The translations under genes and the position numbers were made by a program. A stretch of DNA of 64,000 nucleotides from Phocaeicola plebeius. GTDB lineage: Bacteria > Bacteroidota > Bacteroidia > Bacteroidales > Bacteroidaceae. The DNA lies in contig NZ_QSQT01000018.1 of NCBI RefSeq assembly GCF_003437535.1, forward strand, positions 1-64,000, in the 5' to 3' direction. Shown here one piece after another: positions 53,347 through 60,798 of this stretch (positions are counted from its first letter, which is position 1; each line of letters begins with the position of its first letter). The notes beneath the pieces were generated by a model. The model was not told the DNA's origin. It ran no database searches and saw nothing but the letters and a program-made list of their open reading frames with translations.

Positions 53347-53673
53347 AAAGTCCCGTGTCGTAAAACCAGTTTGCCTTCCATTGCAGACAAAGCAACGGCA
53401 GACAATCCCGTTTTACTACAATGTACCACCGGAGGAACACCAGTAACCGCAAGCCATGCACGCATGACAATGACGGTTACAGGACTTCCACACGGCGGTC
53501 GGAAAGCCAACTTTACCCTTATTTGTAGCACCGCCCTTAATCCATCCACATGGCGCTGCACGCCAATACATCTGTCCCTTTTCCTTTCCGCCTCTCTATG
53601 CGTATGCCTCTGTTTCCATACCGCCATCCAGGACGGCATCAGGTGTCATTTTCGTTGCTTGGGGCAAAGGTAA
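53329..53673 (+). CDS. hypothetical 114-residue protein
   Basis: The frame starts inside the right arm of hairpin 2 and encodes a Thr/Cys-rich protein (VPCRKTSLPSIADKATADN, TGGTPVTASHARMTMTVTG) with a hydrophobic Cys-rich segment near residue 85. I do not recognise a family. A 98-codon frame overlaps on the other strand, so coding status is uncertain. Confidence 0.4.
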   Translation: MTIFGYKVPCRKTSLPSIADKATADNPVLLQCTTGGTPVTASHARMTMTVTGLPHGGRKANFTLICSTALNPSTWRCTPIHLSLFLSASLCVCLCFHTAIQDGIRCHFRCLGQR

Positions 53674-53678
53674 AGACG

Positions 53679-53759
53679 GGATTAGGAACTCAAATTTTTT
53701 GTCGAAAAATCTCCACGCCCTTTCAGGGGTAGTATTTTGTCTAAAAAATTTGCTAATCC
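53679..53759. repeat. long AT-rich inverted repeat
   Basis: GGATTAG (53679-53685) and AAATTTTTT (53692-53700) pair in order with AAAAAATTT (53743-53751) and CTAATCC (53753-53759), giving a two-part stem with a loop of about 42 nt. It precedes the small-gene operon. The stretch from 53760 to 53914 has no gene; a near -7 box (AACCTTTG, about 53768-53775) may start the operon. Confidence 0.55.
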
Positions 53760-53914
53760 TACTCCCTAACCTTTGAGAAGCCCCCGAAACGAAAACGACC
53801 AATGCGGTCGGAAGACGTCACAAGAAAACATCGGACATACAGAGAGGCGAAAAGAAAAAGAAACCGCCCACTCCAAATCCGAACAAGGTAATCAACAATC
53901 TAAAATCGGAAAAT

Positions 53915-54133
53915 ATGAGAATGATATTGAGTGACATCGGAAAGGTATTGTGGAAAGCATTATCCGCAGTAGTAACGGCAACATCAAACATAGCCTTTTG
54001 TGCTGGCAGTTTGGTAGTAGGTATCATAGGAGAAATCCTATTCGGCATGTTGAGCATCATGTTCGGCATCCTAATCTCCCTATTCTCAGTAATGACGGCA
54101 ATCGGCTTTTTCATTTGGTTATTAACTATTTAA
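53915..54133 (+). CDS. small membrane protein
   Basis: The 72-residue protein is almost entirely hydrophobic, with two predicted transmembrane helices (about 15-38 and 42-70). It opens the plus-strand small-gene operon of the element. No family is recognised. Confidence 0.65.
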   Translation: MRMILSDIGKVLWKALSAVVTATSNIAFCAGSLVVGIIGEILFGMLSIMFGILISLFSVMTAIGFFIWLLTI

Positions 54134-54144
54134 CAAATAAGGAT

Positions 54145-54366
54145 ATGGCAAGACGATACAGCAGGACAGCAGCGCAGCAATGCAGATTTTACGAGGTGGA
54201 CAACATCTTTGAGTATATGGTGGAAACCTACATCAACGGCAACCATTCAACCCTAAGAAGGCTATACCACGAACTCAACAAGGAAGCGAGAAAGGACTTT
54301 ATCGGTTTTCTTTTGGTGGAATGTCCTCCACAATACCACACGGAGATTTTACAAGAGATTGTCTGA
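54145..54366 (+). CDS. small basic hypothetical protein
   Basis: The start at 54145 gives 73 residues (MARRYSRTAAQQC...), following the membrane-protein gene by 11 nt with GGAT just upstream. It contains VETYINGNHSTLRRLYHELNKEARKDF. Proteins of this type recur in Bacteroidales conjugative elements, but their function is unknown. Confidence 0.72.
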   Translation: MARRYSRTAAQQCRFYEVDNIFEYMVETYINGNHSTLRRLYHELNKEARKDFIGFLLVECPPQYHTEILQEIV

Positions 54367-54384
54367 CCACATAAAGGAACGGAT

Positions 54385-54642
54385 ATGAACAGGACAACGG
54401 AAAAGATACCCACATGGAGTTTAGCCTACATCATCAATGGTGATGCAACCGCACTCACAGACGATGAAGTTCAGACAATAGACAGATGGATGAAGCAATG
54501 GCAAGTACAAGATGTTTCACCCCTCACAGATGAAGAAGGGAACGCACAGCCTTATTTCACCCATTACCCCCTTTTCGGACTTCCCACAGAAGTGGAAGAT
54601 TGCGAGATACTTTATTTGAACGACAACCCGACTAAAATTTGA
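54385..54642 (+). CDS. small acidic hypothetical protein
   Basis: The 85-residue acidic protein contains SLAYIINGDATALTDDEVQTIDRW and ends near EILYLNDNP. It is a recurring accessory gene of Bacteroidales elements, of unknown role. It lies 18 nt after the previous gene and 4 nt before the PcfK-like gene. Confidence 0.75.
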   Translation: MNRTTEKIPTWSLAYIINGDATALTDDEVQTIDRWMKQWQVQDVSPLTDEEGNAQPYFTHYPLFGLPTEVEDCEILYLNDNPTKI

Positions 54643-54646
54643 GATT

Positions 54647-55060
54647 ATGATGAAAGGAACAGACCATTTCAAACGAACCATACAGATGTTTTTGGAGCAG
54701 AGAGCAGCGGAAGATGAACTATTCGCCAAAAGCTACCGCAACCCAGCCAAGAACATAGACGATTGTGTCACATACATTCTGAACTATGTGCAGAAAAGCG
54801 GTTGCAACGGCTTTTCAGACGGAGAGATTTACGGACAAGCCATTCACTATTACGATGAAAACGAGATTGAAGTAGGCAAGCCTATACAATGTCAAGTAGT
54901 TGTAAACCATGTGGTGGAACTGACAGAAGAGGAAAAGCAGGAAGCAAGAAGAAAGGCGGTTGCCCAATATCAGCAGATGGAACTCCAAAAGCTACAGAAC
55001 CGCAACAAGCCGACAGCGAAAAAAGAAACACAAGTCCAACCCTCATTATTTGATTTTTAA
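54647..55060 (+). CDS. PcfK-like protein
   Basis: The 137-residue protein has the PcfK-like pattern DHFKRTIQMFLEQRAAEDELFAKSY, then NIDDCVTYILNYVQKSGCNGFSDGEIYGQAIHYYDE, and a C-terminal low-complexity tail ending PSLFDF. PcfK and PcfJ are accessory proteins carried next to each other on conjugative plasmids and transposons. The PcfJ gene starts 1 nt after this stop. Confidence 0.82.
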   Translation: MMKGTDHFKRTIQMFLEQRAAEDELFAKSYRNPAKNIDDCVTYILNYVQKSGCNGFSDGEIYGQAIHYYDENEIEVGKPIQCQVVVNHVVELTEEEKQEARRKAVAQYQQMELQKLQNRNKPTAKKETQVQPSLFDF

Positions 55061-55061
55061 T

Positions 55062-56342
55062 ATGAAACCGAGAACACGTATACAGAAAGAGGTAGTCCGT
55101 TTGTCAAGCGGACTGCCCGAATTGACAGACAAGCAGAAAGCATACGCTTTTGAACATTGCTTCAAGCATCATGCCTACCGCACAAAAGGCGGAACTATCA
55201 CTTGTTCGGAATGTGGACATCGTTGGAAAGGCGGACACACTCTTGCGGAAACTATATGTGGCTGTAGCTGTCCCCATTGCGGAAAGGAACTTGAAATACT
55301 TGATACCCGAAAGAGAGTTTTCAGGGACAGCGCATATTATGAAATCATTACGACCCGAAAAGGCTATCAAGTGTTGCGCTACTTTATGGTAAGTGTAATA
55401 TGCAAGGTGGGACAAAAGGCAGAGTATTCCATTCGGGAGGTGGTGCAGTGGTGGATTGCCCCAAACGGAAAGACCGAGGTTATTGCCCGACTGAGAGCCA
55501 TGCACACGATGTACTATGACCTTTGGAGTGAATGGAGCGATATGGATTTGCGCAGCAACAAGATGCTGAAAGCATACAACATAGACGCATACAAGACTTA
55601 TCCGGCAATGCGCATCATTCCCGAATTAAGGCGGAACGGCTTCAAGGGAGCATTCCACGAACTGACCCCATACGAATTTTTTACCGCCATTCTGACCGAC
55701 AGCAAAAAGGAAACATTGCTTAAAGCGGGACAGACAGAAATGTTCAGATATGCCGTCATATCAAATATCAATTTACATGAATATTGGAACTCCATAAAAA
55801 TCTGTATCCGAAACGGCTATCATATTGCAGATGCCTCCATGTGGTGTGACCTTGTAAGACTGCTCAGACATTTCGGGAAAGACACCCACTGCCCAAAATA
55901 TGTTTGTCCGACAGACTTAAAAAAGGAACATGACCGACTTGTCAGAAAACGCAAAGAACAGATTGAAAGGGAAAGAGCAGAGCAACGCAGGGAGCAGTTG
56001 GTCAAGGACGAAAAGAATTATCTGAAGTCCAAAGGTAAGTTCTTCGGACTTGTGTTTACCGACAACCTTATTCTTGTAAAGGTCATTGAGAGTGTGGCGG
56101 AAATGCAACTTGAAGGTAAACTGATGCACCATTGTGTGGGAAGCTATCACAAGAGGACAGACTCTCTTATACTATCCGCAACCATTGACGGCAAACGCAT
56201 TGAAACGGTAGAGGTTTCACTGACAACATTCAAGGTGGTGCAGAGCAGAGGTGTATGCAATTCCAATACCGAATACCACGACCGCATCATCAGCCTTGTA
56301 GAGAGCAATGCCGAACTTATCCGCAAGCGGATAAGTGCTTGA
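55062..56342 (+). CDS. PcfJ-like protein
   Basis: The start at 55062 (MKPRTRIQKEVVRLSS) follows the PcfK stop by 1 nt; the frame is open further upstream but that part overlaps pcfK. The 426-residue protein has an N-terminal zinc ribbon (CSECGHRW and CSCPHCGKE) and the PcfJ C-terminal region with EGKLMHHCVGSYHKR near residue 350. The family is common on conjugative elements and its biochemical role is not established. Confidence 0.85.
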   Translation: MKPRTRIQKEVVRLSSGLPELTDKQKAYAFEHCFKHHAYRTKGGTITCSECGHRWKGGHTLAETICGCSCPHCGKELEILDTRKRVFRDSAYYEIITTRKGYQVLRYFMVSVICKVGQKAEYSIREVVQWWIAPNGKTEVIARLRAMHTMYYDLWSEWSDMDLRSNKMLKAYNIDAYKTYPAMRIIPELRRNGFKGAFHELTPYEFFTAILTDSKKETLLKAGQTEMFRYAVISNINLHEYWNSIKICIRNGYHIADASMWCDLVRLLRHFGKDTHCPKYVCPTDLKKEHDRLVRKRKEQIERERAEQRREQLVKDEKNYLKSKGKFFGLVFTDNLILVKVIESVAEMQLEGKLMHHCVGSYHKRTDSLILSATIDGKRIETVEVSLTTFKVVQSRGVCNSNTEYHDRIISLVESNAELIRKRISA

Positions 56343-56368
56343 TTTATAGACTTCAAAATATACATGAT

Positions 56369-56626
56369 ATGGAAATAAAGATAGAAAACATACTGATATT
56401 ATGGGACGAGAAAGTTACCGACATCTTTGTCAGTCTGATAAACACCTTGTCCTTGAGTTTCAGTGAAAAGGAAATCCGCAATTCAATGGCGAAACTTTCA
56501 GAAAACGAGAACTTCGGAAGGCTGTTCGCCTACGGCTTCGGAGCGCATCACCTTTGGGTAGCCCAAAGGATGATAACCGACCCCGAAAAGGTAATGGAGA
56601 ACCGACTGCTGATTGTTGAATTTTAA
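56369..56626 (+). CDS. small hypothetical protein of the element operon
   Basis: The start at 56369 gives 85 residues (MEIKIENILILWDEKVTDIF...) with a helical profile and AKLSENENFGRLFAYGFGAHH. It lies 26 nt after pcfJ and 3 nt before the DUF3873 gene. No function is recognised. Confidence 0.72.
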   Translation: MEIKIENILILWDEKVTDIFVSLINTLSLSFSEKEIRNSMAKLSENENFGRLFAYGFGAHHLWVAQRMITDPEKVMENRLLIVEF

Positions 56627-56629
56627 TAA

Positions 56630-56860
56630 ATGACTACCATGACAACAAGAATGACCATCAACGGAGTGAGTACCTGCCAGACGGCAGGTACTGAGAAGTA
56701 CGAAAAGTACCAAACGACTATCAGACGGAAAAGAACAACCCTTTTCCAGTATGACTACCGACACACGGACGGAGAACTTTTCTCTTGCGTGAGACCGACA
56801 TTGGAGGAGTGCAGACACCTGCGTGATGAATGGATAAAAGGAAAGGAGGACAGATTATGA
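56630..56860 (+). CDS. DUF3873 family protein
   Basis: The 76-residue protein matches DUF3873 through MTINGVSTCQTAGTEKYEKY and FQYDYRHTDGELFSCVRPT. It is characteristic of Bacteroidales conjugative transposons. Its stop overlaps the next start (ATGA). Confidence 0.85.
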   Translation: MTTMTTRMTINGVSTCQTAGTEKYEKYQTTIRRKRTTLFQYDYRHTDGELFSCVRPTLEECRHLRDEWIKGKEDRL

Positions 56861-57096
56861 CAGCATACTATGATACTTTGATTGTGACATTCAGCGACCC
56901 TATCAGAATTTTGGATATGATGTGTACCGATACTTGTGATGTAGCAACACTAAAGGAATGGATAGAAAGCTACGAAAGTACAAGAATGACCCCGATAAAC
57001 GAACATACGGCAGTCATTACTTCCGAATACAACATGGTGCATGTGGTGGAATGGCTCAGAAAATATACCCCCATTGCCGAAATGAAAGAATACTAA
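56857..57096 (+). CDS. small hypothetical protein
   Basis: The start at 56857 overlaps the DUF3873 stop and follows a good GGAGGA ribosome-binding site. The 79 residues (TAYYDTLIVTFSDPIRILDMM...) have no recognised family. A hairpin follows the stop. Confidence 0.75.
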   Translation: MTAYYDTLIVTFSDPIRILDMMCTDTCDVATLKEWIESYESTRMTPINEHTAVITSEYNMVHVVEWLRKYTPIAEMKEY

Positions 57097-57097
57097 A

Positions 57098-57127
57098 GGT
57101 GTGGCGGTACACAATACCGCCCACACC
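57098..57127 (+). repeat. intercistronic hairpin
   Basis: GGTGTGGCGGTA pairs with TACCGCC-CACACC with one bulged C and a short loop. There is no T-run, so it looks like an RNA stability or spacer hairpin rather than a terminator. Confidence 0.6.
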
Positions 57128-57158
57128 CGAAACAGATAACCCATAAAAAAGAAAGAAC

Positions 57159-57362
57159 ATGAAATACTATTTTATATTGACAGACAGCAGGGACGCATGG
57201 ATGCAGTTCGTTTACCTCCCTACAGGAGATTATGTGTCCGGCTATATCCGTGACTTGCAGAGTGTGGAAATATCCGTACATGACTATGACCTTTGGACGG
57301 AGGAAACACGCCCCATTGCCGAGCGCACATTGGAGCATATAAGGCAGAGCATGAACGTATAA
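57159..57362 (+). CDS. small hypothetical protein
   Basis: The 67-residue protein (KYYFILTDSRDAWMQFVYLP...) is acidic and rich in aromatic residues, with an AAAGAAAG stretch just before the start. It belongs to the same small-gene operon. No family is recognised. Confidence 0.72.
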   Translation: MKYYFILTDSRDAWMQFVYLPTGDYVSGYIRDLQSVEISVHDYDLWTEETRPIAERTLEHIRQSMNV

Positions 57363-57368
57363 AAAAAT

Positions 57369-57388
57369 TGGGTGGCAAAAGCCACCCA
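57369..57388 (+). repeat. intercistronic hairpin
   Basis: TGGGTGGC pairs with GCCACCCA around AAAA, directly after the preceding stop. The A-run lies before it and there is no T-run after it, so on the plus strand it is not a classic terminator. Confidence 0.65.
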
Positions 57389-57415
57389 TTGACAATAACT
57401 TAAATTCATATACAG

Positions 57416-57721
57416 ATGATAGCGAATACAATCTTACAGCAGTTGGGCGGTCATGGATTTACCGTCATGACAGGAAGCCGTAACTATATCAATTTGGGCA
57501 ACGGACTTCAAATGAGCCTTGCAAGGAACAAGACGTCAGCCAACAGACTGAAAATCATATTGGATGAGGACACGGATACATACACCATGTATTTCTATCG
57601 TCAGACACTGACGAAGTATGCGGACATCAAGGTCAAGGAGATAGCCAAATACGAGGGAGTGTACTTTGATATGCTCCAGCAGATTTTCACGGATGTAACG
57701 GGACTTTACACCCGACTTTAG
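57416..57721 (+). CDS. conserved hypothetical protein of Bacteroidales elements
   Basis: The 101-residue protein (ANTILQQLGGHGFTVMTGS..., NYINLGNGLQMSLARNKTSAN, YTMYFYRQTL) is recurrent on conjugative elements. No catalytic motif is visible. It is the last gene of the operon and is followed by two hairpins. Confidence 0.75.
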   Translation: MIANTILQQLGGHGFTVMTGSRNYINLGNGLQMSLARNKTSANRLKIILDEDTDTYTMYFYRQTLTKYADIKVKEIAKYEGVYFDMLQQIFTDVTGLYTRL

Positions 57722-57725
57722 TCAG

Positions 57726-57783
57726 AGGCGGCGAAAGCCGCCCTACTTTCTTTCGGTGAGCAGAAGGCGGACAAAGAAAGTAG
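57726..57783 (+). terminator. double hairpin ending the small-gene operon
   Basis: AGGCGGC-GAAA-GCCGCC is a GNRA-capped hairpin at 57726-57742. It is followed by CTACTTTCTTT (57743-57753) pairing perfectly with AAAGAAAGTAG (57773-57783). Together they probably separate the operon from the cargo genes. From 57784 to 57859 nothing further is seen apart from an ATAGAT/ATCTAT inverted repeat. Confidence 0.5.
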
Positions 57784-57859
57784 CAAAGAAACCGCTGTTC
57801 CAATCTATGATTAGGATTAATATAGATACGAAACATATCTATAAGTAACTAGATTTTTG

Positions 57860-57867
57860 TACATTTG
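57860..57867 (+). promoter_or_regulatory. -7 box of the DUF262/HEPN pair
   Basis: TACATTTG matches TAnnTTTG, 33 bp before the ATG. With the preceding G and following C it also reads GTACATTTGC, which fits the CTnDOT core GTAnnTTTGC, but a promoter is the simpler reading. Confidence 0.6.
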
Positions 57868-57900
57868 CAACATCATTTCATACATAATAAAGCATTGCTT

Positions 57901-59001
57901 ATGAATACACTAAGTACAGAAAAACAAAGAACAATTCAAGAACAATTATCCAATGAACAAAAATTGGTTTCTTTTGATATGCGAGAACTCACAATAGAAT
58001 TCTATGTCATGAAGTATCTTACAAATATAGATAAAGATGATAATGAATTATATGTACCTGATTATCAACGAGAATTTGTTTGGGATGTCACTAGACAATC
58101 TCGATTTATAGAATCATTGTTATTGGGATTACCTGTACCTTTTATATTTACGGCAGAAATTCCAGAAACAGGACGTCTTGAAATCGTTGATGGCTCTCAA
58201 CGTATTCGTACAATGGCAGCATTTTTATCAAATGATCTTCAATTAAAAGGACTTGAAAAATTGACGGAATTCAATAACATCCGATTTGAGCAACTACCTT
58301 CAGCGACTCAACGAATGTTTAGAAATATTGCTATTCGTATGATAGTTCTATCTTCTCGTGCTACAGAAGAAGTACGAAAAGAAATGTTTGACCGTATCAA
58401 TACTAGTAGTGTTCCTTTGGTTCCAATGGAAACACGTCGTGGTGTTTATAGAGGTGAATTTATGACTTTTATAACAGAACTTGCAAAAAATGAAAAGTTC
58501 AAACAGTTGTGTCCTTTTGCCAAATTTTCAGAAAAGCGACATGAAGAAGAAGAACTAATCTTACGCTTCTTTGCCTTTATTGATGCATATCCGGATTATC
58601 GCCAGGTTGAATATAAAGGAGTTGCAAAATACCTTGATGAATATCTTGATAACGGAAATAAAAATTTCACAAAAGACGAACTAAATAGTAAAAAGAATGC
58701 ATTTAACCAAATGGTTGATTTTATATCAAAGACTTATGAAGGACAGGGATTTGCTAAAAAGCCCAATGCAATAGGTGTTTCTAAACCATATTTCGAAGCA
58801 ATCTCTATTGGCATATATATGGCTTTACAAGAAAATCCAAACATTCATCCTCATAAATTGGACTGCCTTATTGTTGATAAACATAATAGGAATGATTTCT
58901 TTGAAACCATAGAAGGACGTTATAGTACTCATACAGCAAAAAAAATATTAACTAGAATAAATTATGTAAAAAATTCATACTTAGCAGATGCAAAAAAATA
59001 A
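57901..59001 (+). CDS. DUF262 (GmrS/ParB-Srx-like) protein
   Basis: The start at 57901 gives 366 residues. The DUF262 motifs are clear: VPDYQREFVWD (residues 52-62) and IVDGSQRIRT (95-104), which form the ParB/sulfiredoxin-like nucleotide-binding site. A helical C-terminal part follows. DUF262 proteins occur in type IV modification-dependent restriction (GmrSD) and other defence operons. Here the GmrD HNH nuclease is absent and a HEPN protein is encoded instead, overlapping by 14 nt. AT-rich codons point to recent acquisition. Confidence 0.88.
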   Translation: MNTLSTEKQRTIQEQLSNEQKLVSFDMRELTIEFYVMKYLTNIDKDDNELYVPDYQREFVWDVTRQSRFIESLLLGLPVPFIFTAEIPETGRLEIVDGSQRIRTMAAFLSNDLQLKGLEKLTEFNNIRFEQLPSATQRMFRNIAIRMIVLSSRATEEVRKEMFDRINTSSVPLVPMETRRGVYRGEFMTFITELAKNEKFKQLCPFAKFSEKRHEEEELILRFFAFIDAYPDYRQVEYKGVAKYLDEYLDNGNKNFTKDELNSKKNAFNQMVDFISKTYEGQGFAKKPNAIGVSKPYFEAISIGIYMALQENPNIHPHKLDCLIVDKHNRNDFFETIEGRYSTHTAKKILTRINYVKNSYLADAKK

Positions 59002-59671
59002 ATTCAATCAAAGTATTGAGGATATCAATGATTTTTTTTCACTATTAGAATTTATAGATTCTATTGAAACATATAAAAATACCAAATTGAAAAATCCAAC
59101 AATACCATCCTCATTATTAGTTACCTCAACTCATCAAAAATGTATGAGAAGTCATGCGGTTTTGATGTTATACAATATCGTTGAGGCAACTGTTGTAGAA
59201 TGTATTTTGGCTATATTTGATTCTATAAAAGACGATCATCTAAAATATCATGAACTAGAAGATTCTTTGCGTGACCAATGGTTACGATCTATGATGACAA
59301 CAAGCGATACAATTAAAACTCGTATTGCACGAACTAAAGAAATAATAGGCAACATCAACTCTGATATATTTTTTAATAATGCAATAGGACGTTTTAATGG
59401 AAATGTTGACCTTAGAACAATCCTTAACGTATGTAAAGATTTCAAATTACAATTGAGATCTATACCAAATAAAGATGAAGTTGCAACTACATTAAAAGCC
59501 ATTAAGGATGCACGAAATCATCTTGCTCATGGAGATGTAAGTTATTCCAATTTTGGATCGAATATATTGCTATCTGATATAGTCAAATATAAAACACACA
59601 CATTAAATTTTCTTTCATTTTTTATAAATCGAGTTGAAGAATATATTTCAAATAAAGAGTACAAAAAATGA
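58988..59671 (+). CDS. MAE_28990/MAE_18760-like HEPN protein
   Basis: The 227-residue helical protein has the HEPN RNase signature R-x4-H at Arg176-His181 (DARNHLAHG). An N-terminal helical region contains STHQKCMRSHAVLMLYNIVEATV, typical of MAE_28990-type HEPN proteins. HEPN proteins usually cut RNA and act as toxins or defence effectors. The start overlaps the DUF262 stop region, so the pair is translationally coupled and probably forms one complex. Confidence 0.82.
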   Translation: MQKNKFNQSIEDINDFFSLLEFIDSIETYKNTKLKNPTIPSSLLVTSTHQKCMRSHAVLMLYNIVEATVVECILAIFDSIKDDHLKYHELEDSLRDQWLRSMMTTSDTIKTRIARTKEIIGNINSDIFFNNAIGRFNGNVDLRTILNVCKDFKLQLRSIPNKDEVATTLKAIKDARNHLAHGDVSYSNFGSNILLSDIVKYKTHTLNFLSFFINRVEEYISNKEYKK

Positions 59672-59693
59672 CATTGGATTCATAAATAAATTT

Positions 59694-59754
59694 ATGACTA
59701 TGAACTTAAATCCGATGAAGTTAACAGCCTCATCGGATTTAAGTTCATAGTCAT
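59694..59754. repeat. perfect 25-bp inverted repeat between convergent operons
   Basis: The arms 59694-59718 and 59730-59754 are perfectly complementary over 25 bp with an 11-nt loop (AGTTAACAGCC). There is no T-run. The right arm includes the lysozyme stop codon. It may act as a bidirectional terminator, an RNase III site, or a recombination boundary of the cargo module. Confidence 0.75.
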
Positions 59755-60275
59755 GGAATATACAGTAACGTAAATTCTATTTTTCTCCGTTTAAGTAACA
59801 TAGCGTGATATTTCCCCTTGTAGTGGCAGTAGGATATATACTCCTTATAGATGTCCCTGTCACCGGCTTCCAGCTTTCGGATCAGCTTGCTTTTGGGTAT
59901 CTTTCCGCTGCCCAAGAGCCGGAACGGTCCCACATTATAAGCTAATGTACCCAGGAGCAGTGAATCCTTTCCCAGATGCCGGAACATGGCGCAGAACTTC
60001 CGAAGGTCTTTCCGCAGCAGCTCGTCAGCCTGCTGTCTTGTCATGGTGCGTGCCGAGTATTTCTCGCCCGGCTGGAGGCAATGCCCCCAGCCGACATAAG
60101 GATGGTTCTTTTCCGAGTGCCAACCCTCAAAATAGCGCACACAAAAAAATGCCCTCTCAAATTCCGGCAATCTGAAAATCCTTGCTTCCTTGGCTGTTTC
60201 CCTTTCAGATTCCTGTGCCGACAAAATGCAGCCCAACGAAAGGAAACAGAGCAGTAACAACATCCTGTACCTCAT
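59751..60275 (-). CDS. lysozyme (GH24-like) of the conjugation operon
   Basis: The 174-residue exported protein has a signal peptide (MRYRMLLLLCFLSLGCILSA). The GH24-like catalytic region is FFCVRYFEGWHSE (Glu50) and YVGWGH, with LAYNVGP further on. Such muramidases end Bacteroidales tra operons and open peptidoglycan for the transfer channel. It overlaps the TraQ stop by 4 nt. Confidence 0.85.
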   Translation of the reverse strand: MRYRMLLLLCFLSLGCILSAQESERETAKEARIFRLPEFERAFFCVRYFEGWHSEKNHPYVGWGHCLQPGEKYSARTMTRQQADELLRKDLRKFCAMFRHLGKDSLLLGTLAYNVGPFRLLGSGKIPKSKLIRKLEAGDRDIYKEYISYCHYKGKYHAMLLKRRKIEFTLLYIP

Positions 60276-60793
60276 TCACGGATTTGTTTGGAAGTGGGCG
60301 GAGTGACGGCTAGCACACTGTCGCTTTCCGTTTCTGAAGTGTTGGAGTTGTTGAAGTCCGTTTCCCATTCAAAAGAGTTCCCGAAATTATCTTCCACCGT
60401 AATGGTCAGGCTCTGTGACTCGTCACACTCCGATGTGTAGTACAGGCGGAACTTCTCGTTCTCCAGCAGGTAACGGTCGTTAGGCTGGAACACCAGCCCG
60501 TTATCGAGCTTCAGCGTACCTTCGCCGTCAAACTGAAAATATCGGATGGTATAGACCGCCCCGTCAAACTCGCCCTCACGCACCAGCTCGCAGCGGATTT
60601 CCGCCGTTTCACCCTTTGCCAGCTCCTTCGGTATGGGCATCGTTTCCACCGTAAACGGATAAGCCTGCGTCACGTCCAGCCCATCATCACAGGCCGTCAT
60701 GCCGATAAAAAGCAGTCCGGCGCAGAAGACTGCCAGCATTTTTACTGTATTTACCTTTTCTCTTATTCCATCTTTAAGTCTGTTCATGTCCAT
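60272..60793 (-). CDS. traQ: TraQ-like conjugal transfer protein (DUF3872)
   Basis: The start is probably 60793 (MDMNRLKDG), 5 nt after traP; ATGs at 60799 and 60787 are alternatives, and the longer frame only overlaps traP. The roughly 173-residue protein has a membrane or lipoprotein-like leader (VFCAGLLFIGMTACDD) and a beta-rich DUF3872 domain (YTIRYFQFDGEGTLKL, YLLENEKFRLYYTSE). Position between the primase and lysozyme matches TraQ of CTnDOT-type elements. Confidence 0.82.
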   Translation of the reverse strand: MDMNRLKDGIREKVNTVKMLAVFCAGLLFIGMTACDDGLDVTQAYPFTVETMPIPKELAKGETAEIRCELVREGEFDGAVYTIRYFQFDGEGTLKLDNGLVFQPNDRYLLENEKFRLYYTSECDESQSLTITVEDNFGNSFEWETDFNNSNTSETESDSVLAVTPPTSKQIRE

Positions 60794-60798
60794 AATCA

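Noticed and set aside
53343..53639. A 98-codon frame on the minus strand
   Set aside because: It overlaps the plus-strand 114-codon frame almost entirely, has no recognisable motif and no promoter, and its Arg-rich composition looks like a shadow.
57859..57868. CTnDOT-type attachment core GTACATTTGC
   Set aside because: It matches GTAnnTTTGC, but this consensus overlaps the Bacteroides -7 promoter box, and it sits correctly as promoter for the DUF262 gene. No duplicate core was seen and the element edge is better explained by the tRNA-Ser core.
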